Source: Collimonas sp. OK242 (GTDB lineage Bacteria; Pseudomonadota; Gammaproteobacteria; Burkholderiales; Burkholderiaceae_D). From it: a DNA stretch of 64,000 bases. Below, one piece after another: positions 55,490 through 64,000 of this stretch. A model generated the notes under the pieces. That model was not told the DNA's origin and did not search any database. It saw only the letters and a program-made list of their open reading frames with translations. The DNA is taken from NCBI RefSeq assembly GCF_900107095.1, contig NZ_FNOR01000008.1, positions 175,138-239,137 on the forward strand, given 5' to 3'. A program made the translations under genes and the position numbers. The stretch's first letter is position 1. Each line of letters begins with the position of its first letter.

Positions 55490-58105
55490 CTAAAAAAGCA
55501 CGGTTGTATTTTTTTGTTCTATCGCGATGCTATCGGGCAAAGCGTCAGCATGCAAGCGTTTTGATGCATATTTGAGCAAATCGTCGACACTCAGTCTCAT
55601 GTTGTGATGCAGCAAAACCTCTGCCCGCAGATGCTTGACGCCCTCCTCATCCGGACTCCATTTCACTTGGGCCACTGCCACTGCCGGATGTTCGAACAAG
55701 ACTTCCTCGATCTGCCGAGGAAACACGCGCTGACCACCCCGTATCAACATATTACACTTGCGGTCGATGATGGAAACAAAACCGTCATCGTCAATGCTGG
55801 CGACGTCGCCGGTGGCGAGCCAGCCATCGTGCACACGTTCTTTCGTTATTTTTCTGGCAATCAGATTCAACGCTGTCGCATTATGTCCGGCGGCGCCGGC
55901 ATGGCCATGATCGTAACCGGAGAACAACTGCGGCCCACGTACCCATAGCTCACCCAGGGTATCGTTGGGCAGTTCGGCGCCGCTATCCAGATCGACCACT
56001 TTCACTTCCGTATCCGGCAGCGGCACGCCAACCGCACCCGGATGGCGGTGCGCGGTCAACGGCATGGCCAGCACCGCCGGCGATGCTTCGGTCAGGCCAT
56101 AGGCTTCGACCAGGCGGCCGCGCGTCAGCTTTTCAAATTCTTCGCGAATTTCCTGGGCCAGCGGCGAACCGCTGACGGCGCAGACCCGGATCGAAGCCAG
56201 ACCGTAACGCCGCACGCCCGGCGTGTGCGCCAGCTCGCGCACCATGCGCGGCGTGGTCGGGAAGTAGGTCGGCTGCATTTTCTTGACGGTCTTTAGCAAA
56301 GGTTCCAGCTCAGCTCCCGGCAACAGGATCAGGGTCGCCCCCAGATACACGCCAAGATGCAACAAGCCGGTCAGGCCGTAGGCGGTGGACAAGGGTTGCT
56401 GCGCCAGGAAGCGCTCATCGCCCGGCCTGGATTCCGGCAGCCAATGACGCAGTTGCAAGGCATTTGCCGCCAGATTGCGATGCGAGAGCGCCACCGGCAA
56501 CGGCGTACCGGTGGCGCCGTAGGTATAGACCACCACCGCGACAGCATCGACGTCTTGCGCCAGCTCGGTCGGCGCAACCGTGCCGCGCCCCAGCACTTGC
56601 TTGAACTTCAGGTAGCGCCGCTCATGCCTGCGGTGTTGTTTGTCCTGACGGAACCAAGGCAGCCAATGTCCTTCCTGCACATGATGCAAGACAGCGAATT
56701 GCAACTTCTCGCGCCAGCCCATGTGATCGATCATCGAAGCAAATATCACACGCCGCAAGCCGGCTGCCCGGCTGTCGCTTTGCAGCGCATCACGCAAATC
56801 GTCGTACCGGTCGGTCGTCGTCACCAGCATCACTGCGGCAGCATCTGCGATCCGCGTCAACAGCATTTCTTTGGGTGCGGCGGCATCGCTGAGCACCGCA
56901 ACCGCGCCGGCTTTCAGGATGCCGAAATAGGCAATTACCAAAGACGGTATGTTCGGCAGGGCCAGCAACACCCTGTCACCGGGCTTGATGCGCATGTCGA
57001 GCAAGCCATGGGCAAAACGATTAGCTTGCCGATCAAGTTCGCGCCAGCCGATTTTGCCGCCGCGGTATGACAATGCAGTGGTTTTGGCAAAACGCCTGGC
57101 GCTTGCCTCCAGCAAGCGCGGCAAGGGTACGGTCGGCATCTTGATGCGATAAGGTGTGCGGGCATCGTAGAATTTCAGCCATGGACGCTCGGCTTCGAGT
57201 TGCTTGCGGGCTGCGCGCCGTTCAGCTTTTTGCTGTGCCCGGCGCTGCGCGAGTTCCGACGGATCCGACTGCATTTGCAGGAAGCGCTGGATCGCGCGAT
57301 TCACCGCATCGGGCCGCTCCACCATCACCTGATGGGCGGAAACCGGCACCACCACTTCTTCCGCTCCCGGAATCAAGCGCGCCACTTCCTTGTACGCTGC
57401 TTCGTCGAACAGGATATCGCGGTGCCCGAGGATCACCAGCGTCGGCACCTTGATCGCACGTAGACATTCGGTGCCGTCCCACGACAACAGGGCATTTTTA
57501 TTTTGCAGGTACACCACGTGCGACGGCGGATAAATCCGGGCCGCGGTGATGCCGACATACGGCATCAATCTGCGCATCAAGTCAAACAGCGGCGGCGGCA
57601 TGCGCAGCAAGATGCGGCCGGCCAGGCGCAAGCGGAAGCGCGCTGCCGAGGCAATCATGATCAGCGCCGACACACGCTGCGGAAACTGCTTGAGGAAATA
57701 GGAAGCCAGGGCGCCGCCGAATGAATGGCAAACCAGGATGAAGCGTGGCGGCAAGTCCAGCTGATCCAATGCCGCGGCGATATCCGCGACCAGCTCCGGT
57801 ACATCGTAGCTGGCGCCTTCGGCGGCTGTCGGCGCGTCGCTGTAGCCGTGGCCGCGCAGATCGAGCGCAATCACCCGGTAGTCAAGCTGGAATTGCTCCA
57901 GCTGGTATTCCCAGTAGGCGGCGCGTCCGCCAAAGCCGTGGATGAACACCATGGTTGCTTGCTGGCTTCTGGGACTCCGATCAAATTCCGGGCCGGCATC
58001 CAGCACGCTCATTTCCAGCGCGGTGTCATAGATCCCATTGCCATTTGACGCCAGGCGATTGGGTAATTTCAACGTGCTGCGATGCAGGTCGGCATTAAAT
58101 GTCAT
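55490..58105 (-). CDS. Fusion: alpha/beta hydrolase plus degenerate AMP-binding ligase domain
   Basis: The 871-residue protein has an alpha/beta hydrolase at about residues 1-275, with a complete triad: S128 in CHSFGG, D230 in GHRDILF and H258 in VSAHQV. A charged linker (about 280-310) leads to an ANL-type adenylation domain (about 325-871). In that domain the ATP loop reads YTYGATGTPLP (527-537), losing the lysine and the usual serine, and the C-terminus stops at KNTTVLF without the catalytic GK lysine. YGLTEASP and GDVASIDDDGF remain. Acyl activation is doubtful. It is 24 nt after the aminopeptidase gene; the function is unknown. Confidence 0.85.
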   Translation of the reverse strand: MTFNADLHRSTLKLPNRLASNGNGIYDTALEMSVLDAGPEFDRSPRSQQATMVFIHGFGGRAAYWEYQLEQFQLDYRVIALDLRGHGYSDAPTAAEGASYDVPELVADIAAALDQLDLPPRFILVCHSFGGALASYFLKQFPQRVSALIMIASAARFRLRLAGRILLRMPPPLFDLMRRLMPYVGITAARIYPPSHVVYLQNKNALLSWDGTECLRAIKVPTLVILGHRDILFDEAAYKEVARLIPGAEEVVVPVSAHQVMVERPDAVNRAIQRFLQMQSDPSELAQRRAQQKAERRAARKQLEAERPWLKFYDARTPYRIKMPTVPLPRLLEASARRFAKTTALSYRGGKIGWRELDRQANRFAHGLLDMRIKPGDRVLLALPNIPSLVIAYFGILKAGAVAVLSDAAAPKEMLLTRIADAAAVMLVTTTDRYDDLRDALQSDSRAAGLRRVIFASMIDHMGWREKLQFAVLHHVQEGHWLPWFRQDKQHRRHERRYLKFKQVLGRGTVAPTELAQDVDAVAVVVYTYGATGTPLPVALSHRNLAANALQLRHWLPESRPGDERFLAQQPLSTAYGLTGLLHLGVYLGATLILLPGAELEPLLKTVKKMQPTYFPTTPRMVRELAHTPGVRRYGLASIRVCAVSGSPLAQEIREEFEKLTRGRLVEAYGLTEASPAVLAMPLTAHRHPGAVGVPLPDTEVKVVDLDSGAELPNDTLGELWVRGPQLFSGYDHGHAGAAGHNATALNLIARKITKERVHDGWLATGDVASIDDDGFVSIIDRKCNMLIRGGQRVFPRQIEEVLFEHPAVAVAQVKWSPDEEGVKHLRAEVLLHHNMRLSVDDLLKYASKRLHADALPDSIAIEQKNTTVLF

Positions 58106-58129
58106 CTTGGCATTGTAACCAAGATAAAC

Positions 58130-59182
58130 TTACATGGTCCGGGTTTTCGCCAGCTCTTCCAGCTGGCGATGCCTTTCATCCTTGCTGAGAGCGGCCAGCC
58201 TGGCGACAGCCGCATAAAATTTCTGGAAGGTCTGCTGTTGCGCCAGCAAAGCCTTGAAACTAGGCACCAGCTCGTAGTAAGTCGCCACCAGCGCCAGATG
58301 GGCATTCGACAGCGGTTCGGCAAACCAGCGGTCGTATCCGGTGTAGCCGCCCCACTTTGTCTTGAGTACTTGATAATCGGCTTGCAGGGCCAGAAAAATC
58401 GCTGCCTTCCGCTGCAGTTTCTGCGTATCGCTGAGATCGCTCGCATAGTTGCTTGCAAGGCGTTGCCGGTATTGCAGCAGCAGCGCCACGAATTCCTCTT
58501 TGCGTCCTTCAAACTGGACGTAGGCGTCGCGGGTTTTTTGATTGCCTACCGCCTGCAGCCACCGTTCGACACCGGCCTGTTCGACGGCGGTGGCAAACGA
58601 TTCATTGAATTGCGTATCGTCTTTTGCATAGACAGTCTGATGCGCCAGCTCATGGAACATCAGGCGCGCCAGCTCGCCATCAGGATAGCGGATAAAGGTC
58701 GACAACAATGGATCGCTAAACCAGCCGAGCGTGGAATAGGCAGGCACGCCGCTGACCTGCACATCGTAGCCTTGCTGACGCAGACTGGCCGCGAATTTCC
58801 GTGCGGCGTCCTGGTTGAAATAGCCGCGATAACTGACGCAGCCGGCAATCGGGAAACACCATTGCTTGGGTTCCAGCGACAGGGCCGGCGCCGCCACGAC
58901 ATTCCACAACGCGAACGGCCGCTTCAGATCGGCGTATTCAGTGTAACTGCGATTATCCGGCAAGCCCAGTTCGCTCACTGCGAAGCTGCGCATTTGCCTG
59001 GTACGTCGCAGTTTTTCCTTGAGACCGGGGTCGATGCCTGGATCAGTCAGCCAATCGTCAATCGGACGCGCCCGATCCAGCAAGGTGAACTCGCCATTCG
59101 CAGCCTGCCCGTAATAGGCCAGCTGAGCACACCCGGCTACCAGCACGGCTAACAATACAACCGTGGGCAGCCGCGTATTCAT
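58130..59182 (-). CDS. Predicted zinc aminopeptidase lipoprotein
   Basis: The 350-residue protein begins with a lipoprotein signal (LLAVLVAGC, lipid-anchored at C18). It has the zinc motif HELAH in RLMFHELAHQTV near residue 173, followed by NESFATAVEQAGVE as a likely third ligand. I recognise it as the putative aminopeptidase family PF10023, found widely in proteobacteria. It overlaps the molybdopterin oxidoreductase gene by 4 bases. Location is likely the outer or inner membrane facing the periplasm. Confidence 0.88.
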   Translation of the reverse strand: MNTRLPTVVLLAVLVAGCAQLAYYGQAANGEFTLLDRARPIDDWLTDPGIDPGLKEKLRRTRQMRSFAVSELGLPDNRSYTEYADLKRPFALWNVVAAPALSLEPKQWCFPIAGCVSYRGYFNQDAARKFAASLRQQGYDVQVSGVPAYSTLGWFSDPLLSTFIRYPDGELARLMFHELAHQTVYAKDDTQFNESFATAVEQAGVERWLQAVGNQKTRDAYVQFEGRKEEFVALLLQYRQRLASNYASDLSDTQKLQRKAAIFLALQADYQVLKTKWGGYTGYDRWFAEPLSNAHLALVATYYELVPSFKALLAQQQTFQKFYAAVARLAALSKDERHRQLEELAKTRTM

Positions 59183-61293
59183 GCTGCGGGACTATCCCTG
59201 TGCGGCGCTTTTTCAACTTCCACCAGCACGTCGTAAAACGTCGGCGCCCGGCCCATGTCGGTCAGCCGCTGGCTGGTTACCTCGTTGGCGTTCTTGCCGT
59301 CACTGGCCATTTTTTTCCACCAGATCGACAAGCCCACTACCAGCCCGATCCTGGCCTTGTCGGTAACTCTCAGTTTGGCGTTGAAACTGCCGCGGTCGTT
59401 ATAGATGCGTACGGTATCGCCGCTGGCCAAGGCTCTTTTCCCGGCATCCGCCGGATGCATGTCCAGATGCGGTTCGCCTTCGGTATCGCGCAGACTTTTA
59501 ACGTTAACGAAACTGGAATTGAGGAAGTTGCGCGCCGGCGGCGAAATCATCGCCAGCGGGTATTTCCGGGCCAGTTCCGGATTGCTGGCCAGCGACTCAT
59601 ACGGTGCGATATACGTCGGCAGAGGATCGAGGCCGTCTTGCAGCATTTGGGCACTATAGAACTCGCACTTTCCCGATGGCGTCGGAAAGCCGCCGTTGGC
59701 GAACGGCGCATCCGGCATGTTCAGTTTTTGCCAGCCTTTTTGCTTCAGCGAATCCCAATCGAAATGGACCGCACGCACATTTTTCCGGTCAAAAGCTTGC
59801 GCGGCGATTTCATCGTCGCTCTCGCGGAAGCAGGCATCGTCGAAACCCATGCGCGCCGCCAGCAGGCGGAAGATTTCGGTATTCGGCTTGGCTTCGCCCA
59901 GAGGCGCAATCGCGGCATTATTTGCCAGCATGTACAGATGGCCGTAGGCCGAGTGGGCGTCTACATGTTCCAGCTGTGTGGTGGCCGGCAGCACGATGTC
60001 GGCGTAGTCGGCGGTATCGGTTTGAAAATGCTCCAGCACCACGGTGAACAAATCTTCACGCGCGAAACCACGGGCAACGACGCCGGATTCCGGCGCCACC
60101 GCTACCGGATTCGAGTTATACACGATCAAGGCTTCGATTTTCGGACCGAATTCCGGCGAGGCTTCACGCAACAGATCGTCGCCAATGGTGCTCATGTTGA
60201 TGGTGCGCGGCGCCGGTCCCTGGCTGGTCAGGAAATCAGGGCGCTGCAAAGCCTGGTGATTCTTTGGAAAACTATCCGAAGACGACAACTGAACGCCGCC
60301 GGCGGCATGGCGCCAGGCGCCGACCAGCGCCGGCAGGCAGGCGATATTGCGTACCGCCATGCCGCCGCCGTGCACGCGCTGCAAGCCATAATTCACGCGA
60401 ATCGCCGCGGCTTCGCCACGTAAGGCCGCACCGCCGTAACTGCGCGCCAGCTCCAGCACTTCCTCGGCGCTGATGCCGCACACCTCCGCGGTCTTGTCCG
60501 GAGTCCATGCCGACACTTGCTGTTTCAGCTGCTCGAAACCGAGCGTGTATTGCGCGATGTAGTCGTGGTCCAGCAGGTCTTCTGCGATCAGCACATGCAT
60601 CATGCCAAGCGCCAGGGCTGAATCGGTTCCCGGCAGCAAGGCGATATGCTGGTGGCATTTGTCGGCGCTCAGGGAGCGGTAAGGATCAATCGCGATCAGC
60701 CTGGCGCCGCGCCGCTTGGCCTCTTGTGCGCGCATCCAGAAATGCAGATTCGATGCAATCGGATTGCCGCCCCAGATCAGGATCAGCTTGGCGTTCTGGA
60801 ATTGTTCAAGATCGGTGCCGATCCTGGCGCCTATCGTATATTTGTAGCCGGCGCCGCCGGCCGCGGCGCAAATGGTGCGGTCCAGCAGCGAAGCGCCGAT
60901 GCGGTTGAAAAAACGCATCGACATCGACTCGCCCTGCACCAGGCCCATGGTGCCGGCGTAGCTGTAGGGCAGGATGGCTTGCGGATTGCGGGCGGCAATC
61001 TCGCCCAGCCGTCCGGCAATCGTGGCGATCGCCTCATCCCAGCCGATCGGTACGAATTTCCCCTCGCCCTTCTTGCCGACTCGCTTGAGCGGATGCAGCA
61101 AGCGGTCTTTGTGGTAAGTCCGTTCGGTATAACGCGCGACCTTGGTGCACAGTACGCCGGCAGTAGTCGGATGATCGGGATCGCCACGGACTTCGGTGGC
61201 GACGCCGTCGGTGACAGTCACCAGCAGCGCGCAGGTGTCGGGGCAATCGTGCGGGCAGGCGGCACGCACGGTACGAGTGGTGGAACTAGTCAT
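59179..61293 (-). CDS. Molybdopterin-dependent oxidoreductase
   Basis: The roughly 704-residue protein begins CPHDCPDTC and continues to GVLCTK, giving four cysteines for a 4Fe-4S cluster, followed by the molybdopterin domains (WGGNPIASNLHFWMR, IVYNSNPVAVAPESG, YADIVLPATTQLEHVD) and a C-terminal dinucleotide-binding domain (FLNSSF, SGDTVRIYNDRG). No twin-arginine signal is present, so it is probably cytoplasmic. The substrate cannot be told. I start at MTSSTTRTVRAAC; an ATG 27 nt upstream is possible. It is followed by the aminopeptidase gene with a 4-base overlap. Confidence 0.92.
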   Translation of the reverse strand: MTSSTTRTVRAACPHDCPDTCALLVTVTDGVATEVRGDPDHPTTAGVLCTKVARYTERTYHKDRLLHPLKRVGKKGEGKFVPIGWDEAIATIAGRLGEIAARNPQAILPYSYAGTMGLVQGESMSMRFFNRIGASLLDRTICAAAGGAGYKYTIGARIGTDLEQFQNAKLILIWGGNPIASNLHFWMRAQEAKRRGARLIAIDPYRSLSADKCHQHIALLPGTDSALALGMMHVLIAEDLLDHDYIAQYTLGFEQLKQQVSAWTPDKTAEVCGISAEEVLELARSYGGAALRGEAAAIRVNYGLQRVHGGGMAVRNIACLPALVGAWRHAAGGVQLSSSDSFPKNHQALQRPDFLTSQGPAPRTINMSTIGDDLLREASPEFGPKIEALIVYNSNPVAVAPESGVVARGFAREDLFTVVLEHFQTDTADYADIVLPATTQLEHVDAHSAYGHLYMLANNAAIAPLGEAKPNTEIFRLLAARMGFDDACFRESDDEIAAQAFDRKNVRAVHFDWDSLKQKGWQKLNMPDAPFANGGFPTPSGKCEFYSAQMLQDGLDPLPTYIAPYESLASNPELARKYPLAMISPPARNFLNSSFVNVKSLRDTEGEPHLDMHPADAGKRALASGDTVRIYNDRGSFNAKLRVTDKARIGLVVGLSIWWKKMASDGKNANEVTSQRLTDMGRAPTFYDVLVEVEKAPHRDSPAA

Positions 61294-61381
61294 AATGTCA
61301 TCAAAACCAGGCTGCTTCAATACGCTACTTTAGCAAAATCCCGGCAAACGAGATGCATAAGATGCATTTGACCGCTTTTGC

Positions 61382-62578
61382 TTATTTCCTGATTTGCAAC
61401 TGCATCTCCGGATCCATCAAGCGCAACATGAAAGCCTCACACTGCGCGACTTGTTGCAACGCCACGAATTCGTTCGGCCGGTGTGCCTGTTCGATGCTGC
61501 CGGGGCCGCAGACCACGGTAGGAATGCCGGCGCGCTGAAACAAGCCGGCTTCGGTACCGTAGGAAACCGCGCCATTCGGCTTGTTGCGCGCCAGCGCCGA
61601 GGCCAGCTGAACCACGGCGTCGCTTTCCTGCATGCTGAGGCCGGGAGCCGACGCCAGCCATTCGAAATCGATTGCCGCAGCCGGCTCTACCCTCTGCATT
61701 TCCGGCAGCAGCGTAGCGGCGAAGCCCTGGATTTCCTGGTAAAGGTGTTCGACGTCAATACCCGGCATGGTGCGCGCCTCGAATTCGAATTTACAATCCT
61801 TGGGCACGATGTTCGATGCCAGTCCGCCGTGTATCACCCCCGTTTGCATGGTGGTGTAGGGAACCGTAAATCCGTAATCGCGCGTCTCCAGCTGGGCAAA
61901 GCGATCCGCCATCTGCCGGATATAGACGATGATGCGCGCCGCGTACTCGATCGAGTTGACGCCCATGGTGGTGTAGCTGGAATGCGCTTCGCGGCCGCGG
62001 ATGCAGCAACGGAAACGATGTGTGCCTTTATGCGCAATGATCGGCTGCATCGAAGTCGGTTCTCCGACAATGCAGCCCGCCGGCTTCAAGCCCAATTCCT
62101 GCAAATCCTTGATCAGTCCCTGCACGCCGATGCAGCCGACTTCTTCGTCATAGGACAAGGCAAAGTGCAGCGGCGCATCCATCCCGGCTGCCAGGAATTG
62201 CGGCGCCAGCGCCAGCGCGGTGGCGATATAACTCTTCATGTCGGCCGAACCGCGGCCATACAACAGGCCATCCTTGACGGTTGCCTTGAACGGATCGGTA
62301 TCCCAAGCCTGGCCTTCGACCGGCACCACATCGGTGTGGCCGGACAAGATCAGGCCGGGTTTAGGACCTTCGCCCAAGGTTGCAAACAGATTGGCTTTCT
62401 TGCCGCTGGCGTCGTAAGTCAGGCGCGATTTGACGCCAAGGCCGGCCAGGTAATCGCGGGTCCACTCGATCAATCCCAGGTTGGAATCGCGCGATACGGT
62501 CTGGAAGGCAATCAGGCGTTCTATCATGGCCATGACCTCGGCCGAAGGCGTCAATCCGGTATTGTTCAAAGTGTTCAT
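61382..62578 (-). CDS. argE: Acetylornithine deacetylase (M20 family)
   Basis: This zinc-dependent deacetylase makes ornithine from N-acetylornithine. The protein has about 398 residues from MNTLNNTGL (GAGGA upstream). It has LSGHTDVVPVEGQAW near residue 77, the catalytic base in LSYDEEVGCIG near 140, IVGEPTSMQPI near 170 and the dimerisation domain from KGTHRFRC. The motifs fit ArgE better than DapE. It lies 10 nt after the peptide transporter ATPase gene, so it may also act on imported N-acyl amino acids or dipeptides. Confidence 0.93.
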   Translation of the reverse strand: MNTLNNTGLTPSAEVMAMIERLIAFQTVSRDSNLGLIEWTRDYLAGLGVKSRLTYDASGKKANLFATLGEGPKPGLILSGHTDVVPVEGQAWDTDPFKATVKDGLLYGRGSADMKSYIATALALAPQFLAAGMDAPLHFALSYDEEVGCIGVQGLIKDLQELGLKPAGCIVGEPTSMQPIIAHKGTHRFRCCIRGREAHSSYTTMGVNSIEYAARIIVYIRQMADRFAQLETRDYGFTVPYTTMQTGVIHGGLASNIVPKDCKFEFEARTMPGIDVEHLYQEIQGFAATLLPEMQRVEPAAAIDFEWLASAPGLSMQESDAVVQLASALARNKPNGAVSYGTEAGLFQRAGIPTVVCGPGSIEQAHRPNEFVALQQVAQCEAFMLRLMDPEMQLQIRK

Positions 62579-62588
62579 ATCGTGTCCT

Positions 62589-63626
62589 CTAGGCCGTGCC
62601 ATCGTTCAAATGACAGGCGGAAAAATGTTTGGCGCTGACTTCTTTCAATGCCGGCTTTTCTACTTTGCAGCGCGGCATTGCATGCGGACAGCGCGGATGG
62701 AAATGACAGCCCGGCGGCGGATGCAGCGGCGATGGAATTTCTCCCTTGACCGCAAAAAATTCCGTGCGCCGGACTTCCAGCTTGGGCGCCGATGCCAGCA
62801 ATGCCTGAGTATACGGGTGATTGGCCTGCGCAAACACCGTGTCGGCCGAGGCCGATTCGACAATGCGGCCAAGATACATGATCACCACCCGATCCGACAA
62901 ATGGCGGACTACGCCCAGGTCATGGCTGATGAACAAGTATGTCAGATCCAGCTCGTCGCGCAATTTCATGAACAAATTCAAAACCTGGGCCTGGATCGAT
63001 ACATCCAGCGCCGCCACCGCCTCATCGCAGACCAGGAATTCCGGTTTTACCGCAAGCGCGCGTGCGATGCCGACACGTGCGCGCTGGCCGCCGGAAAACT
63101 GATGCGGAAAGCGGCGCAGCATGGCTTCGTCCAGCCCGACCCGTTGCAGCAGATGTTCTACGTACTCGCGCTGTTGCGAGGCATCGACCATGCCATGCAC
63201 CAGCGGTGCTTCGCCGACGATATCCTGCACCCGCATGCGCGGGTTCAGCGATGCATACGGGTCTTGGAAAATCATCTGGATCGCCAGCTGCTTCTTGCGT
63301 CTTTCAGCAACGTCCAGCTGCTCCAGCGACTGGCCTTTCCACAGCCGCGTGCCGGCGCTCAGGCTATGCAAGCCGACTGCCATCCGCCCCAGCGTCGACT
63401 TGCCGCAACCGGATTCCCCGACCAGCCCCACCACTTCGCCGCGCTGTATGCTCAGGCTTACCGTATCGACCGCGTGCACCACTTCCTGCTGCATGCCGGC
63501 GCCGAATAGGTTCGCGATCCTGGCCGCACTGTCGAGCGTCTTGACGAATTGCTTGCTGACTGCCTGCAACTCCAGCAAGCCGATGCCGGATGATTGCACC
63601 ATGTTGCTATCCGCCGCCTGATTCAT
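62589..63626 (-). CDS. dppF: Dipeptide/oligopeptide ABC transporter ATP-binding protein (DppF-like)
   Basis: The 345-residue ATPase has Walker [18 protein letters not shown] near residue 74, QMIFQDPYASLNPRM near 117, signature [15 protein letters not shown] and Walker B FLVCDEAVAALD, the last with an alanine-valine pair in place of the more common PTS residues. The C-terminal cysteines (GCHFHPRCPHAMPRC) form the iron-sulfur-like motif of the peptide transporter family. It overlaps the next upstream ATPase gene by 4 bases. Confidence 0.93.
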   Translation of the reverse strand: MNQAADSNMVQSSGIGLLELQAVSKQFVKTLDSAARIANLFGAGMQQEVVHAVDTVSLSIQRGEVVGLVGESGCGKSTLGRMAVGLHSLSAGTRLWKGQSLEQLDVAERRKKQLAIQMIFQDPYASLNPRMRVQDIVGEAPLVHGMVDASQQREYVEHLLQRVGLDEAMLRRFPHQFSGGQRARVGIARALAVKPEFLVCDEAVAALDVSIQAQVLNLFMKLRDELDLTYLFISHDLGVVRHLSDRVVIMYLGRIVESASADTVFAQANHPYTQALLASAPKLEVRRTEFFAVKGEIPSPLHPPPGCHFHPRCPHAMPRCKVEKPALKEVSAKHFSACHLNDGTA

Positions 63627-64000
63627 GCGACCACCTCGGTTACGCTATCTCGCAGCGGATGGAAGCAGCGCAGCATGCGCTGCTCCACCTCACGCAATGG
63701 CGGCGTCTGCTGACATTCGACGCTGGCGTATGCGCAGCGCGTGCGGAAGGCGCAGCCTGCCGGCAAATTCAATAGCGTCGGCGTCATTCCGGGGATTTGC
63801 TGCAGCGGCTGGCCACGCGGATTGCGCGACGGCGCCGATGCGATCAAACCGTGGGTGTAAGGATGGCGCGGATGTTCCAATACCTGCTGTACCGTGCCGC
63901 TTTCGACGATGCGGCCGGCGTACATCACGGATACCGTATCGGCCAGCCCGGCCACCACCGACAGATCGTGGGTGATCCAGATCAGCGCCGTGCCAGACTC
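63623..64000 (-). CDS. dppD: Dipeptide/oligopeptide ABC transporter ATP-binding protein (DppD-like), C-terminal part
   Basis: The visible 125 residues are the end of a second peptide ABC ATPase. The switch motif ITHDLSVVAGLADTV lies at the window edge, followed by YAGRIVESG, HPRHPYTHGL and the terminal cysteines in GCAFRTRCAYASVEC. The start lies outside the window. Adjacent DppD and DppF subunits are the rule for this transporter type; the permease and binding-protein genes would be upstream, outside the window. Confidence 0.92.
   Translation of the reverse strand, partial: ESGTALIWITHDLSVVAGLADTVSVMYAGRIVESGTVQQVLEHPRHPYTHGLIASAPSRNPRGQPLQQIPGMTPTLLNLPAGCAFRTRCAYASVECQQTPPLREVEQRMLRCFHPLRDSVTEVVA

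Noticed and set aside
55490-58105. OleBC fusion for olefin synthesis
   Set aside because: The hydrolase nucleophile is a serine, not the aspartate of OleB, the ligase loop and catalytic lysine are missing, and no oleA or oleD is nearby.

Overview
The window is about 64 kb of a high-GC chromosome. It looks like a betaproteobacterium of the Oxalobacteraceae (Collimonas- or Herbaspirillum-like) type. The grounds are gene order and protein style: a complete dcw cluster, dusB-fis-purH-ruvC, Coq7-type ubiquinone synthesis and rplM-rpsI. Genus and species cannot be fixed from the sequence alone. Most genes lie on the minus strand, so 'downstream' usually means toward lower coordinates. No rRNA, tRNA, CRISPR array, prophage or insertion sequence was seen.

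Region 1 (1-15.35 kb) is the division and cell wall cluster in the order mraZ-rsmH-ftsL-ftsI-murE-murF-mraY-murD-ftsW-murG-murC-ddlB-ftsQ-ftsA, with ftsA cut by the window edge. Six of its junctions are 4-base ATGA overlaps. It starts at a promoter overlapped by four 10-bp-spaced MraZ boxes. An AT-rich gene-free stretch (15.35-15.73 kb) follows.

Region 2 (15.7-31.2 kb) is housekeeping: ruvC, purH, fis, dusB, a GAF/degenerate-GGDEF protein, a phosphoglycerate-mutase-like phosphatase, a PEBP-family protein, dtd and tyrS on the minus strand. An M23 peptidase and anmK (wall remodelling and recycling) follow on the plus strand, then erpA, a bactofilin, a coiled-coil membrane protein, argC and rpsI/rplM. 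A candidate ~100-nt small RNA with CU-rich anti-Shine-Dalgarno sequence lies upstream of rplM.

Region 3 (31.6-47.2 kb) begins with an OsmC-like protein, coq7, a DUF3025 protein and cobA, then becomes a nitrogen region: a nitrate-type ABC transporter (nrtABC) with cobA for siroheme, an ANTAR regulator (nasT-like), pyrC, a glutamate/aspartate ABC transporter with two binding-protein genes, gdhA and a HypT-like LysR regulator. The nrtA leader is the most striking element of the window. An exact -24/-12 sigma-54 promoter, with an upstream NtrC-type site, fires into a two-hairpin ANTAR antiterminator whose second hairpin excludes a strong terminator. Nitrate uptake here appears to pass two serial gates, nitrogen limitation and then the ANTAR protein. 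Weaker sigma-54 candidates precede nasT and the first glt binding-protein gene.

Region 4 (47.2-64 kb) holds an Atm1-type ABC exporter, a YciA-like thioesterase, an IclR regulator divergent from dgoKAD (galactonate catabolism), a long-chain acyl-CoA ligase, and an unusual alpha/beta-hydrolase/AMP-ligase fusion whose ligase half has lost key residues. A lipoprotein aminopeptidase overlapping a molybdopterin oxidoreductase, argE and two dipeptide ABC ATPase genes (the last cut by the edge) complete it.
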